From assembly GCF_964340395.1 (NCBI RefSeq), contig NC_135550.1, forward strand, positions 33,168,176-33,232,175: DNA of 64,000 nt. The letters run 5' to 3'. The notes under the pieces are model-generated. The model was given only the letters and a program-made list of their open reading frames with translations. It made no database searches and was not told the DNA's origin. Source of the stretch: Glandiceps talaboti. Its lineage: Eukaryota > Hemichordata > Enteropneusta > Spengelidae. This document shows positions 13,291 to 60,409 of this stretch, in pieces; the first letter of the stretch is position 1; every line of letters starts with the position of its first letter. Made by a program: the position numbers and the translations under genes.

Positions 13291-16193
13291 TTAATATAAT
13301 TTGTTTATTTTGTATATTCTTCACAAAGGCTTTCTTTACCACATCATTCTTGGAATGTGAACAAATTTGGACCCAGACTCCAAATATAAACTATCATTTG
13401 GGCTACCAACATGCTTACCGGGGTAAATGCACATGTGTACACACACACACACACACACACACAAAGTAGTTGACTCAGCAGTTATATGTTGGCTTATCTC
13501 AAAGAATCTTTATTTATAGAGATTAACTTGGTTATGATTCATCATTTAAAAACCCCTGGTTCTGGGCTACAACACAGTAACCATAAAATGAAAGGGGTAG
13601 CAACACATTTGACATAATATGTTGGACTAGAAAAAACTGCAGTGTTCAGCAAACACCCCATCAATGTGTACAAACTATATAATAGACCACAATTGACTGT
13701 ATATGACATATACCCATATCTTTTAGTGCTCTCTATTTAAGCCCCCATTTTATCTGATAACAAGCCATGTGGCGTCTGCAATGTATACACCAGCAATCCA
13801 CATGGAGTCTGTATGGTTGACAGCCACATGGAGTCTGCAATGTATACACCCGCCACATGGAGTCTGCAATGTATATTTGAGAATTTGAAAACATACAAAA
13901 ATATTTGATAAACTCTATGATAGAATTATAGGCAACAGTTCTGTTCTGTACATTGCACTTATCTACATTGGTAGTGTTTGTTTGTTTTTTGTGGGTTTTT
14001 TAAAATTGGATCAGTGCTTGATGGGGTGGATGCTCAACACTGCATTGACATTTTCCAATCTTCCTCAGTGGCTCTACAAATACTCAGAACTATGTATCTT
14101 TAGACTTTCTTAAATATTGGATGCACACTGATAGGGGAGATAACATTTGTTTATTTTGTTTTTTTCTAATGGCCTGGTTTACACAACAATTTGGGCTTGG
14201 GATAGCTGTCAAGGTGAACATTAGGACAGGTGCTGAGATCTGTATCCAAGTATTCCAGTGGAGAAGTATGGCAATGGAGTGAGTGAGTTGTGGTGTAGAG
14301 GGTCAACATGTGATGTTCAGTTTCATTGATATACCAGGATGGAAGACTAGTCATTAGAAATCTCATAACCAACTTCACCATTCATCACTTCATTACTTCA
14401 AGCTATAGGATGGTAACTTCCAGACTTCACGCCATAGGGTGGACACTTTCTCATATTTACATCTCTCTAAAGTGAACTGATAGAGAGCACAAGTCACTAG
14501 ACCTGTCAAATAAGTGACCAAGGTCTTGGAGACTTGGAACTATATCTTGTGGCAACATTTTCTTGTCAGTATGAACCAATAATGAACTCGTCAAAGTGTT
14601 CAGGAAGTGAAGTCTGCACATACAGGAATACATCAATCAATGACCTGTGACCTTCATAAATGAATTCAAATACTCACATGAACGTTGACATCGCAAGGAA
14701 TGAAATCATAAAACAGATCTCTGTACATAAACTATTTGGTCCAGCATGGCTCTATATGAAACAAACTCCTCTCAAATGACAGAGAATATTCCACTGAATA
14801 TGGAGTGCTACATACATCAGTTTCAGATACAAAATGTAAAATATACAATACAAATTTGATTGGCATACGGACAGTGATTCATAATTACAATGGTTGAATT
14901 CTAAGGGTCATTCTATTATGTAACACATGGGACTCAAAATAAATTACATAGGAAAGCTATTTACTTGGCATTGGACTACATACACAATATTCTATTTAAA
15001 AAAGAATAAAGGCAAAAAGTACAAAACAAAAAAAGAAAATCAGCATTCAATAAAATTACACAAGTACCCATTTCATTATTCAATTCATTGTCAATTTTCA
15101 CAAATGTTTAAACTATGATTCCCAAGGCTAGAGTCATTCTAACCCAATCCTGCCATTGCTTAGTAGAGGGACAAAATAAAACACTGGCAGAAAAAAACTA
15201 TAGTTTTGTATGAGGCAAAAGGAAGAAGAGTAGAAAGTTTGAAATATCTTGTTAAAAATAGATGACAATGACACTTAAGAAATCATAATTATTTTTTACT
15301 ATTAGCTTAGCTATTTCTACATAGTTCATCATGTTGAATTTACATCAACACACAAATTAAGACCATATTCAACAACATTTGTCCAAAATTTGAAACAGTG
15401 TTCATCGTCAAGTCTCAGCCTTGTACATATTTCATACATTCAGAGGAACAATGTCCAAGTTTTTAACATTTTTTTTTGTTTTGTTGGTTGAAAGCTGTGT
15501 AAAATCTCCTTGTCTTAGAATGACTAAATCATACTCACAAAATGACAGACCACATCATATTACATAATATCAGTTTTTTACAAAATCCTTCAAGAAAATT
15601 CCCTGAATTTTTTGTGTTTTTGAGTTTTCCTTTGATCATAAGTCTGCTCTCACTCACATTGATAATTTTCTACTAGATCTTGTGATTATTAATTTCATTA
15701 TGGCAGACCAACCACATTAGGAGAATACTAACATTTCTTTTTTGGAGTATTGCTGTATTTACACAGTTGGCAGTACATCAGTTGTTTGCATGCTGACTTG
15801 TGTCTGTCTCTCATCTGTGGTATGGTTTGCACAGACTATGCAAAGAAGAGTTAAAAGGACACCACCACAGGTGACAAGTTGTTCTTCTTGTTGTTGTCAT
15901 AATACTGCAGAAAACACAAAAACAGTTCCATAGCTCATAAAAATAGTATCTATTTCATTTTTAGGTGTTTCAGACAACAGTGAAGACGGAAGTCCAGTCT
16001 TGAAGTGATGCTTTGTGATAAGGCTTGGCTGGTAAACAAGGCATTGGGACGTATACATGACGCAATGTGTCTCTGTTTGCCATTACACTGGGAAATACAG
16101 AGTTTAGGTGTTGTTGGTGAATTAGGTTGGAATGCCTTGACTACCTTCAATCACTAGAAGCTCATGATGATGGACAGACTGGTTTGGTTGTCA
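13120..16193. other. Spacer and probable PPP4R3 3' UTR
   Basis: Includes an (AT)n tract at 13259-13287, a (CA)n tract at 13439-13464 and a short CCACATGGAGTCTG repetition at 13770-13870. The part from about 14150 to 16193 is largely unique and is a plausible 3' UTR for the minus-strand PPP4R3. No other gene recognised. Confidence 0.5.
14150..14155 (-). terminator. Candidate poly(A) signal for PPP4R3
   Basis: On the minus strand this reads AATAAA, about 2.0 kb after the PPP4R3 stop. Other AATAAA matches exist further on (near 13510). The choice is a guess from position only. Confidence 0.25.
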
Positions 16194-51082
<34,889 letters not shown>

Positions 51083-51186
51083 GTTGAAATGCTAGCGGTT
51101 TTCTCAATGATTTCTGTGTATTGGGACATGTGGTGGGGGGTACGAGTCCATGTTATGAGCTAATATGCACTTTATAAGCTTTCCCA

Positions 51187-51199
51187 GCCGCCATCTTGG
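51187..51199 (+). promoter_or_regulatory. YY1-type site near PPP4R3 start
   Basis: GCCGCCATCTTGG matches the YY1 consensus core (GCCGCCATNTTG) exactly. It lies 105 bp upstream of the PPP4R3 ATG, in a locally CpG-richer stretch (51080-51310), where housekeeping-gene promoters commonly carry such sites. The transcription start is not known. Confidence 0.45.
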
Positions 51200-51700
51200 A
51201 TCGAACAACAACATCCTACGGGGTTTCAATTACTGTGATACAGGGATTATACATGGCGCCGCCAAAATTTAAAATGTACAAGTCATTCGCGCACTGTTAC
51301 ACGATACGGCGCGACCGTCAAATTAACGCTAAAAATGAAAGACTAATATAACACATCGAAACAATGGACTGGATGTCGACACATCGTTTTGGTGGCTATT
51401 TCATTGTAACTTTATAAGATTTAAAAAATATAGAATTTCATCAGGTTTTTTTGTTGCGGTTTGTTAGTTTGTAAGTTTGGTTTGTTTGTTTACCGTCTGC
51501 CTCCTGTAACTATTTCTTTCTTTACTCAACAGCAATGCGTTGTGACTTTGTGTGTCGTACATGGACTAGACGACTGGGGTGTAGAATTTACGGTCGGGGT
51601 GGGGGCTAGGGAGAAATTATTTTGGTCAAAAAAAATTCCAAAACCCACCCCCACCCCCACCCCACCGGGCCCTTGCGCTCTCAAAAATATCATGATCCCA

Positions 51701-51803
51701 CTGAAGGCGGCGATCACTCGGAACAAAAACAAAGTAACGACACAAAACGATGGAAATAGAAGTAAATAAAGCGGCATATAACCGTTTTCACCACATCAGA
51801 TTG
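51701..51803. mobile_element. hAT-like MITE, copy 4 (right half only)
   Basis: Carries the shared interior GAAGGCGGCGATCACTCGG, AACGACACAAAACGATGG and the end CACCACATCAGATTG. The left half is missing, and the terminal AATCAGATT is shortened. Confidence 0.7.
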
Positions 51804-52027
51804 GGTACACTACATTATATGTGAACTATAAACAGGGTATAAATCAAATTCAGTGTTCATGGATACATAACAGTGTGAGATTTCTTTACAAATACATTTC
51901 TGTGGGCTTTGCGAACTTGAAAAGGTCTCACACCACATTGGGCTTACTTCGTCACCAGGGTTTTATCTTTCAGTTTCAATCTTGATTCTGGGCAGAAAAA
52001 GCTAAGGGACCGGTCAGTTTCTTCGGC

Positions 52028-52120
52028 CTGGGGGTGGATTTGTAGGGGGGTCACCCTGTTTTTGAAATTGGCAGTAGGGGGGGGGGTCATGCTGTTTTCA
52101 AAATTGTGGATAGGGGGGTC
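52028..52120. repeat. Three G-run repeats
   Basis: Three copies of a roughly 40-bp phrase: a G run of 6 to 10, then TCA, a short spacer, TGTTTT and AAATTG. Quadruplex-prone on the plus strand. Confidence 0.7.
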
Positions 52121-52917
52121 ATTGTGTTTTGGATTGTGATGGAAGAAAAAAATCCTTTTTCTACAATGGCATATAGCCTTGTCTGAAATGTGGTACATGT
52201 AAATATTTGTTCTTATCCCTGTTTCTTACATCAATTCTTTAATATTACTTATTAGTTCAAACATAACTATACATATACATATAATACATGTATTACCTAG
52301 TTACCACACTAGTTATAGAACATGTCGTGTAAATGCTTGGCTGTTTCACAATCAGTGCTTCACTTATATTGCACTTTGGGGCAAAAGTGAACTTGAAAGT
52401 TTCGTAATGGTAAGCTTAATCTTCATAGATAGTTTATAAAAGAAGTTACTCTAAAATGTTCTACTCGTCACTATGAACTTGTTAGAAGGGATTAATACAC
52501 TTTCTATTTTGGACACTACATGTTATTGACACTACAATCACCACATCTTATCAGATTCCAGTTTCTATTATACACTAGGTATGACCACCTAAAGTTCTTT
52601 AACGTGCAATATTAATGCCCCTATGTTACGGGTCCATTTTATGTGACATGGGAAACTCATTTAAAACTTACATTTGCGTTAGCTATTCGAAGCTTGGAAA
52701 TATTACCTCAAAGGATATGAATAAACTAAACACTGTCTTAATAGAAGCAAAAAACTGCAGATCTGTCAGGGGGAAAACCCCAAGGACTCCCTCATCCCCA
52801 GAGGTCACTCATGCATTCAACCAACAATCAGATACACCAACAACCTTTTTACTGTCATAATGGTATTAAACTTTTCTTAAATATTTTCACCCAATTCTAA
52901 TTTGAGATGATATTGTC

Positions 52918-53132
<215 letters not shown>

Positions 53133-53213
53133 TTGACTGCTTCTTTCTTTGTTGGATTTTTATGTGTTTAACGACAAGTCATTCCTTTTCAGCCTTCAAT
53201 TTAAATTCCACAT

Positions 53214-53321
53214 TTATGTATGTATGTATGTATGTATGTATGTATGTATGTATGTATGTATGTATGTATGTATGTATGTATGTATGTATGTATGTATGTA
53301 TGTATGTATGTATGTATGTAT
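53214..53321. repeat. (TATG)n microsatellite, about 27 units
   Basis: Uninterrupted tetranucleotide tract between the two zoned arrays. Confidence 0.97.
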
Positions 53322-53329
53322 GAGCTAGG

Positions 53330-53943
53330 CTAATATATAGTACAGAACAGTACTAGGCTAATATATAGTACAGAACAGTACAGTGAAGTATAGTATAGTA
53401 TAGTATAGTATAGTATAGTATAGTATAGTATAGTATAGTATAGTATAGTATAGTATAGTATAGTATAGTATAGTATAGTATAGTATAGTATAGTATTGTA
53501 TAGTATAGTATAGCATAGCATAGTATAGTATAGTAGTATAGTATAGTATAGTATAGTATAGTATAGTATAGTATAGTATAGTATAGTACAGTATAGTATA
53601 GTACAGTATAGTATAGTACATTACATTACAGTACAGTACAGTGCAGTACAGTACAGTACAGTACAGTACAGTACAGTACAGTACAGAACAGTACAGTGCA
53701 GTGCAGTGCAGTGCAGTGCAGTGCAGTGCAGTGCAGTGCAGCGCAGCGCAGCACAGCACAGCACAGCACAGCACAGCACAGCACAGCACAGCACAGCACA
53801 GCACAGCACAGCACAGTACAGTACAGTACAGTACAGTACAGTACAGTAAGTACAGTATAGTATAGTATAGTATAGTATAGTATAGTATAGTATAGTATAG
53901 TATAGTATAGTATAGTATAGTATAGTATAGTATAGTATAGTAT
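53330..53943. repeat. Nested pentanucleotide microsatellite TAGTA-CAGTA-CAGTG-CAGCG-CAGCA-CAGTA-TAGTA
   Basis: A short duplicated lead-in (GCTAATATATAGTACAGAAC, twice) is followed by TAGTA units to about 53630, CAGTA to about 53695, CAGTG to about 53740, CAGCG to about 53750, CAGCA to about 53815, CAGTA to about 53855 and TAGTA to the end. Long open frames on both strands here are products of the 5-bp period. Confidence 0.97.
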
Positions 53944-54838
53944 AAATAATGACAAATATATAATTCATGGCTACCAACAGAAATACAACAAAACACTAAA
54001 TGTATAATAATAAATTTATTAATCTATAAACTAATACAAATTGTTATGATTTATTAACAGCTCAGTGATAAATTTACCAAAACTGTTGGCAACGAACCTA
54101 TCCCGATCCTTAATAATTCTTTACTGTAATACTTGTTCATTTGATAGTTTGCATCAAATATGAAGATTTCAACTGTGAACTTACATAATTTGGGCATTAG
54201 TTCAATAATTAGGCCTATTTAGCCATGGATTAGGCTGTAAATATATTCACAATGTCAGATCATAGTGTAGAGCCTGACCCTGGACTACAAGTACATGTAC
54301 TATAAATGTATCTTTCTCAGGAGTTAATGTTTAACGAATATTTTGACGACTATAAGCCTACCCATGCATGGTCGCCGCCACGTTACGGTTATTTTCATTA
54401 CATTGCATCACGGCAAAGGTTTTGGTTTTGGAGGAACAACCAGTCATCTGATTTCGAGAACGGTATATTTACATGTCAACAAGTCGTCAACCTAACGGTA
54501 GCTATATTACATGATCGATGAAATTGTTGTAGTTTACGTGTATAAGTTCGAGCTATTCTGTATGCACATACACCTGGATGTAAGTGTCAATATTTCTTCT
54601 ATATACATTATAGAAGCTGGCACGGTATATTTGATTTTCAAATGATTGTGTTCATGACTATTCTGCATATTCTCAACCCTTGAACTGGAACTGGACAGTC
54701 TCATGAACTGGAGATCTTTGACGTGTGCGTCTTTGAAGTACACATATACGAATAGAAATTGAAGGAACCAGCTATTTACATATAACACTGAATCCGAGAG
54801 CTACATGCCTTGGTTTAAATTATTCTAAACTCTTAACC
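53944..54838. other. Upstream region of PGAP4
   Basis: Unique AT-rich sequence, probably containing promoter and 5' UTR of PGAP4. No TATA box or non-coding exon could be assigned with confidence. Confidence 0.4.
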
Positions 54839-56113
54839 ATGAATAGCAAAGCTATTTTTACTTGTGTTTTACGGAGAGATTCATTCATTAGAATACTAAA
54901 ACACACAATTGTGTTATATATAGTCACATTTGTAATGATTCTGCCATTTTTCTGTCATGATGCACCTTACTCTATGTACTTCCGAAGTGGGCCATTCTCT
55001 ACCATGGTGAACAGCGCCATCCAGCGGAGGATCACTGCTTTTACCAAAGCGAGAGCATATTTCTCATCACTGTCACCAATATACCAAACTAAACATTTAG
55101 ACGAAAACCATCAGCAACAGCAGTCGTTAAAGTTTGCAGTAGGCATATTGACGATGCACCGTGTTGGAAGTCACAACTATCCGGGATACGAACCAAAATA
55201 TCTAACAGAAGTGGGATCAAGAATACATCAACTTCTCAAACGTCGCCCTGACAACAATGTTGTTGTAGCTATGTGTAATGTTGACCATCACCCACACCAA
55301 CATACAGAGGTAGTTTTTCTATCTAAATATATACGGAGATTTACGAAATACGAAGTTGGTCATGAAAGTGATGAAGAACGCTTGCCAATGAACAAAATAA
55401 TTTACCCTTCAGAACAGAAGGACTATTTATACTGTTTGGACACTATGTCAAAGTTCAACGCATCTTATACACTTATATTACAGGACGATGCATTATTGAG
55501 ATGGGATTTCTTTGAGATTCTTGAATACGTGCTGAAAACAAAGATAGAAAATAATTACCAAAGAGGTGAACTCGTGAGGACTAATGATTTCAACAGCTTC
55601 GCGACTATCAAGCTTCATTTCCCGGAGAAATGGCAAGGATTTTCGTGGACAGAATCGAGTCTCTTTGAATTATTAGTCATCGGATGCACTGGAGGGCTAC
55701 TTTTAGCAAAGCTGTATTGGTTTTTCAACCGTAGAATTAAGCCAAACTTAACTCTACGTATGATAACATTTTTCCTATCAGTTGTGTATTTTGTCTTAGT
55801 GTTATTATTAGTTGGTCGCCAACATTTGTTGGAACTTTGTCGTTTATCAAAACATCTATATATGTTGAAAACTGCCCCAGATTGCTGTATTCCAGCTGTT
55901 TTGTACAATACCAGAAAAGTTAAACAAATCGTTGACTTTTTAAAATCGATAGAATGTTCTCCCGAATACCCAATAGACATAGCCATCTCCGAGTTTGTTA
56001 GACAGACGGGAATGAGACAACACTATATTGTTCCGAACCTAGTCGACCACATTGGTATGTTTTCCACACTTCATCGAGAGCCTAAAAATCCCGAGGAGTT
56101 TCTGAATGTTTAA
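54839..56113 (+). CDS. PGAP4: PGAP4 (TMEM246), GPI-anchor GalNAc transferase
   Basis: 424 codons in one exon, near the usual length of about 400. PGAP4 is a Golgi membrane enzyme that adds the GalNAc side chain to the first mannose of GPI anchors after their attachment to protein. Seen here: a short basic cytosolic end, a signal-anchor at about 23-40, a GT-A-like luminal region with VGILTMHR (101-108), the DxD-like LILQDDALLRWDFFEI (212-227), a pair of membrane segments at about 276-295 and 308-326 inserted within the catalytic domain, and a conserved C-terminal part with PAVLYNTRKV and HIGMFST. The membrane pair inside the glycosyltransferase fold is the hallmark of this family. The start ATG follows AACC and an upstream stop. 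The DxD-like triplet is QDD (215-217), where I recall EDD in mammals. The gene is intact and reads away from PPP4R3. Confidence 0.92.
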   Translation: MNSKAIFTCVLRRDSFIRILKHTIVLYIVTFVMILPFFCHDAPYSMYFRSGPFSTMVNSAIQRRITAFTKARAYFSSLSPIYQTKHLDENHQQQQSLKFAVGILTMHRVGSHNYPGYEPKYLTEVGSRIHQLLKRRPDNNVVVAMCNVDHHPHQHTEVVFLSKYIRRFTKYEVGHESDEERLPMNKIIYPSEQKDYLYCLDTMSKFNASYTLILQDDALLRWDFFEILEYVLKTKIENNYQRGELVRTNDFNSFATIKLHFPEKWQGFSWTESSLFELLVIGCTGGLLLAKLYWFFNRRIKPNLTLRMITFFLSVVYFVLVLLLVGRQHLLELCRLSKHLYMLKTAPDCCIPAVLYNTRKVKQIVDFLKSIECSPEYPIDIAISEFVRQTGMRQHYIVPNLVDHIGMFSTLHREPKNPEEFLNV

Positions 56114-58583
56114 CGTTTGACTCGCGAGATATGATATAATAGAAATCGTACTTTAGAATTTGAATGTAATGTATTTGTTATATTTAAGGCTTACTTTATT
56201 TTACAATTTATATAAAATCGTCATAATTTTAGAATACAATAAGTACATATACATGTACATTATACATGTACATGTACATATGTATGTCATTACCCAATCT
56301 GATTAAAATCTGATGTTAGATAGGCTGGTTTTCCTGTATTTACCTTTATTCCATCATTAATGCGTCTTTTACGTGAGTTTTTTTTCCAATCTTGCTTTGA
56401 AATGTAGTAATATACGAATACCGGCATGCGAAACGGGGTTGCTTTGAAATGCACAAATTTAGCGATGCCGACGTGTGAAACGAGTGTAACTATTGTGAGG
56501 GTTGCGGGTCGCTGCAGGTCGCTATTATTTTTGCATGATTTATTCACTTTTTATAACCCAAGAAACTTGTTTGCTGACCACTGGGGGTAACTTATTTTGC
56601 ACACAAATGGTGTATTTACCCTCCTCCCCTTTAAAAGTGATGGCCATTTGTTTAAAATGATTAGTTAGCATATAGCATTGACTTCAGAAAATATCCCAAT
56701 TCCACTATTAATATTACATGTACTTTCAGTGATTATATAAGACTAACTATTTACTGTAACAGAGATGAATGTGGACCAACGTATCTCTGCAACTCTTAAT
56801 AGGAAGTGGTGTCCTGTTGTCTTGAAAACAATAAGTCAAGTTTATGGCTGAAATATATCTTACACACTCAAATAAGTCTGACTAGTTACACAATGGCTCC
56901 CACACACTAGCCTGTAAGAATGACAATGACACTACAACAGTAGTTAGACCCTAGTTACATCACTGAGGAACAGAAATGAATTGTAGAACAGCCACAATCT
57001 TGAAATAGAATAATCAGTACATCCAGCAATTTTGTCTCTATTATTGCCACAAAACAGCTCCCTGTACTGTATTCTATTCATGTCATATTACTAAAAATAA
57101 ATCGTCATCATTTTGAGGATGATCACCATATTATTGGCTGAATACTTAATGTGCTCATACAGATTATTTACTGCATAAGAGCATATATATGTATTCATTT
57201 GTCACCATTTTTTGTAAACATATTTGTTTTGGTTGATTTTATACAAATAATTGTCATTTTGAAAGACCCGCAAATCAACCCGCAGTTCAGCCTGTCGACC
57301 TGCAAAATAACGATACTGGGACGGTGTGAAACGGGGTTGCTTTGAAATAAATATACCGATACCGACATGTGAAATGGGGATCGAGTAAACATCAAATCAA
57401 ACATTCACGATAACTTACAAAGTAACGTTATAAGACAACAACTCTATTTTTTCCAGTAGTGTACATTCCGGCCACTAAAACAACATAATGATATTCAGTG
57501 GCAATGTAGTTCTACAAAGGTACTTAGCTTATGAATGAACAAGATAATAATTTATATTGTTCCCTTTGAGGTGAGATTAAGGTAATTGGTTTGGGTTATA
57601 TTGGTATCTATGTATATTTCGATCAATTTCAAATATAAGCTTACACGAAGAAATATCTCTCGATCGACGCATGCCGTGTACACTGGAGGGACAAAATTAT
57701 TTTGGCAAAGACCACGGCAATATACATGCAACGGGTGACACATGTGTCACGACAAACGGTGTCGCACTTTTAGATAAAACAATCAATGCAATAAAACGAA
57801 TATAGCACCGTATGGGAACGATGGTTTACATCATGTAAGAGAAGGATAATGAGACTCTCGCCAAAATGATGCCCACCCATAGTTTCAGTTACAGTCTGTT
57901 ATTTACAGCTTAAGTCTGGTCACATCACCAAGTCATGCACACTTATTTGTTGACATTATCCACTATTTGTTGTTATGTTTTTATAATTGCAGTAAAGTTT
58001 CTTCGGTAAAGATCTTATACACTTGAATCCAATAGGCCTATGGTGTCATTGTACTTGGCTTCCTGTACCATGTGAGTCCAATCTGAACTCACCAAACAGT
58101 ATCAGTTTTTGTCCACCACTTGGCTTTTATCCTAGTGCACACATAATAATAATAATATAACATTAGCTTTTAGATGTCTATAATAGACCGTGCTGTAATT
58201 GTCCGTGTTACTTAGTATAAACACGTGTTTACCTTATGGGGCGGATTATATAGAGGTGTACTAGTGTGTATATAATCTTATTTTCAAATCCGTCGTGTTA
58301 ATGTTATTTGTGTTCTACACAATATCAATGTTTACTTCATACAAACAATTTACCAAAACATGTACACTTTGTATAGGCTTATTATATCATGGAAAGAGCA
58401 ATGGGAGAGTTGTAAGTTTAAGCATGTGTTGCAATGATATCAGGCAACTTTACAAAGAACAGATACGTTTACTTAAAACGTGGCTGTGAATATAGGAAGA
58501 AGAAAAAATATAGTTATATGAGTCTGACACAAAGATATACTATTTTAAAACATGTTACATTAATAATTCAACGTAATTTCAAG
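56114..58583. other. Intergenic after PGAP4
   Basis: Begins with the PGAP4 3' UTR. Then comes a MITE half (56295), two copies of GAAACGGGGTTGCTTTGAAA (about 56433 and 57334) with nearby CGGGTCG/GCAGGTCG and CGACCTGC inverted phrases, probably an old element, and AT-rich DNA. An AATAAA at about 57098 is a possible distal poly(A) signal. No other gene recognised. Confidence 0.5.
56295..56345. mobile_element. hAT-like MITE, copy 5 (left end only)
   Basis: Begins CAATCTGATTAAAATCTGAT, the family terminus, then diverges. No partner right end nearby. Confidence 0.55.
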
Positions 58584-58589
58584 AAAAAA
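58584..58589 (-). terminator. Pol III terminator of tRNA-Leu
   Basis: Six T on the minus strand, beginning 5 nt after the end of the tRNA. Confidence 0.9.
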
Positions 58590-58594
58590 TTCTT

Positions 58595-58675
58595 GGCAGC
58601 GGTGGGATTCGAACCCACGCCATCGAAATGACTGGTGCCTAAAACCAGCGCCTTAGACCGCTCGGCCACGCTACC
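58595..58675 (-). tRNA. tRNA-Leu, anticodon TAG
   Basis: 81 nt. The acceptor arms GGTAGCG and CGCTGCC pair with one G-T. The D-arm contains the A box TGGCCGAGCGG and the T-arm the B box GGTTCGAATCC, both perfect Pol III promoter matches. The anticodon stem CTGGT/ACCAG holds the loop TTTAGGC, anticodon TAG (reads CUA). The class II variable arm (TCATTTCGATGGC region) confirms Leu. No intron and no encoded CCA, as expected for a eukaryotic nuclear tRNA gene. No SINE-like body follows, so it looks like a true gene. Confidence 0.96.
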
Positions 58676-60152
58676 GCTGAAGGAGAACATGCATTGACAA
58701 CGCACCAATTCTGGCTACCCGGCGTGATATTCAAAGGGAATTTAAAATTCTACTATTAACCAAGATCACAATGATAAAATTTTACAAAATATTTATAAGT
58801 AAATGTTATATTTCACACAATTAATCAACAGGAAAAAAACTGTAACATTTGCCTCGTTGTGAACGCGTACAGCCATATTTGTTGTCATGACATGTTTTGG
58901 TGTGACGTGAATCATCATCACGTCGACACCAAGGTCATTCACTCGTACGTCATACTATATGGGCGGGAAGTGAACACAAAGAAGGGTTCTTTTAAAATCA
59001 ATATTTTGACTCTCTGAATTCATGTCTTTGAATACTCTGTCTGAAACTTCGATCGCCATTACCGTCATTGGTAAAGTGTTATTGTTATTTAAACGCATCA
59101 CATGGTGATGAATTTATTATTATTGTAACATTACTAACAAACCAGAACGTTTACTAATGAACTGTAAGCTAAATTTGAGGATTACTCAATTCACATAACG
59201 TGACATCATTTTATAACATCCATCACATACTGAGAATTATTTTGAATACATTCAAAATATCAACCATTCAGCTGTGTGTACACGTGTTTACATGTATAAC
59301 ATTTGCCGGCCGGCTTTTTCACCTTTGACCTTAAGAGCGCCCTCAACATGTCTCGCAACATTTACGCGTACTTGTAAACACTATTCCTAGTAAATCATTT
59401 CATCGTCCATATATTCAATTACATGTAAAGGTTCATATAATACTTTAAACCTACAAAATTGTAACTTACTGTTTTAAAAGGGACAAACATATGTAGTTCC
59501 CGAAGATTGAATGTTCAGAAATACAACTAGTGTATGTTTTACCTACCTACCCCACTTCAGCAAAGTGTGAGTTTTCAGCACTTTAATAGATTCAATTTAC
59601 TTTCTTTGTGATATCAACTGCAAAAATAAAACCTCTTTAATATTTCAAGTGTAATAACACAAAAAACAACAGAAGTTTATTTTTTAATAAATCGTATCTT
59701 TATTCATTACATAATTGTTTACACATATGTATAATTGTTCATAAAAGTTTCTCACTGGAGAGAACAGTGCTCAATGCAGTATTAGTTGCAGATCGTTATA
59801 GACTTACCTTTATGTGTTTTTACATGTCCTTACAGAATCTTGATCATTTTATGAAGTTTCTCTTACTACTATACTATGAGCAATGTACAGATGACAAAGT
59901 ACATTTCATCTTGTAGCATATATCATACATAACAATAAGAAGTGTCATTCTCTACAATACACAGATCACACAATGCACCTTTTCTGATATCAAACTAAGT
60001 GTGCACATCTCTTCTTGTTTATTTTTCATTAAAACTTGTCTAAATGTGTGTAAAAAATGTTATATCCCATGAATGAAACACCAAGCCTACATCATTATAA
60101 CTGTTCATAATGACTGTAAATTCTTGGGTTTACAGGATTTTTATTTGATAGT
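58676..60152. other. Intergenic, with 3' UTR of the right-hand gene
   Basis: AT-rich. Several minus-strand AATAAA signals occur (near 60139, 60018, 59699 and 59676), any of which could end the right-hand gene. No other gene or repeat recognised. Confidence 0.45.
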
Positions 60153-60409
60153 TCATTCATTTATTGTTGGAAATTTTGCAAAGGATTCCCCAGTGCATTT
60201 CATGTTATGAGCTGTGCTTCCTATCTGGCATAACATGCTTATACATAATTGTAACTCTTGTGATAAAGTCGTGATCTCTTCATCCAAATCACCTTTCTGT
60301 CTAGCTACCTTTTGCCTGGCAACACTCAGTAGTAAATTTGAATAAAGTATCAGGCGATGAACAGCCAAAAATGGTTTGGTGTAACCCAGTACACCATGAA
60401 TACCATACC
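60153..60409 (-). CDS. Unidentified gene, terminal exon
   Basis: Acceptor TTTCATCTCACAG; the first two bases complete a Gly codon. 84 residues reading YGIHGVLGYTKPFLAVHRLI to ESFAKFPTINE, then stop. Confidence 0.85.

Larger units (their letters stand above)
51200..52917. other. Intergenic, upstream of PPP4R3
   Basis: Includes the CpG-richer flank to about 51310, a C-rich tract at 51643-51670, MITE fragment copy 4, and G-rich repeats at 52028-52120. The remainder is unique AT-rich DNA with no gene seen. Confidence 0.5.

Noticed and set aside
53358-53996. 212-codon minus-strand frame with ILYYT and VLCCA repeats
   Set aside because: Pure pentanucleotide microsatellite, open in several frames on both strands.
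54306-54521. 71-codon frame upstream of PGAP4
   Set aside because: No recognised similarity; PGAP4 already has a complete N-terminus with its membrane anchor at 54839.
58595-58675. tRNA-derived SINE instead of a tRNA gene
   Set aside because: Full cloverleaf with all arms pairing, immediate T6 terminator, no downstream body or tail, and no related copies in the window.
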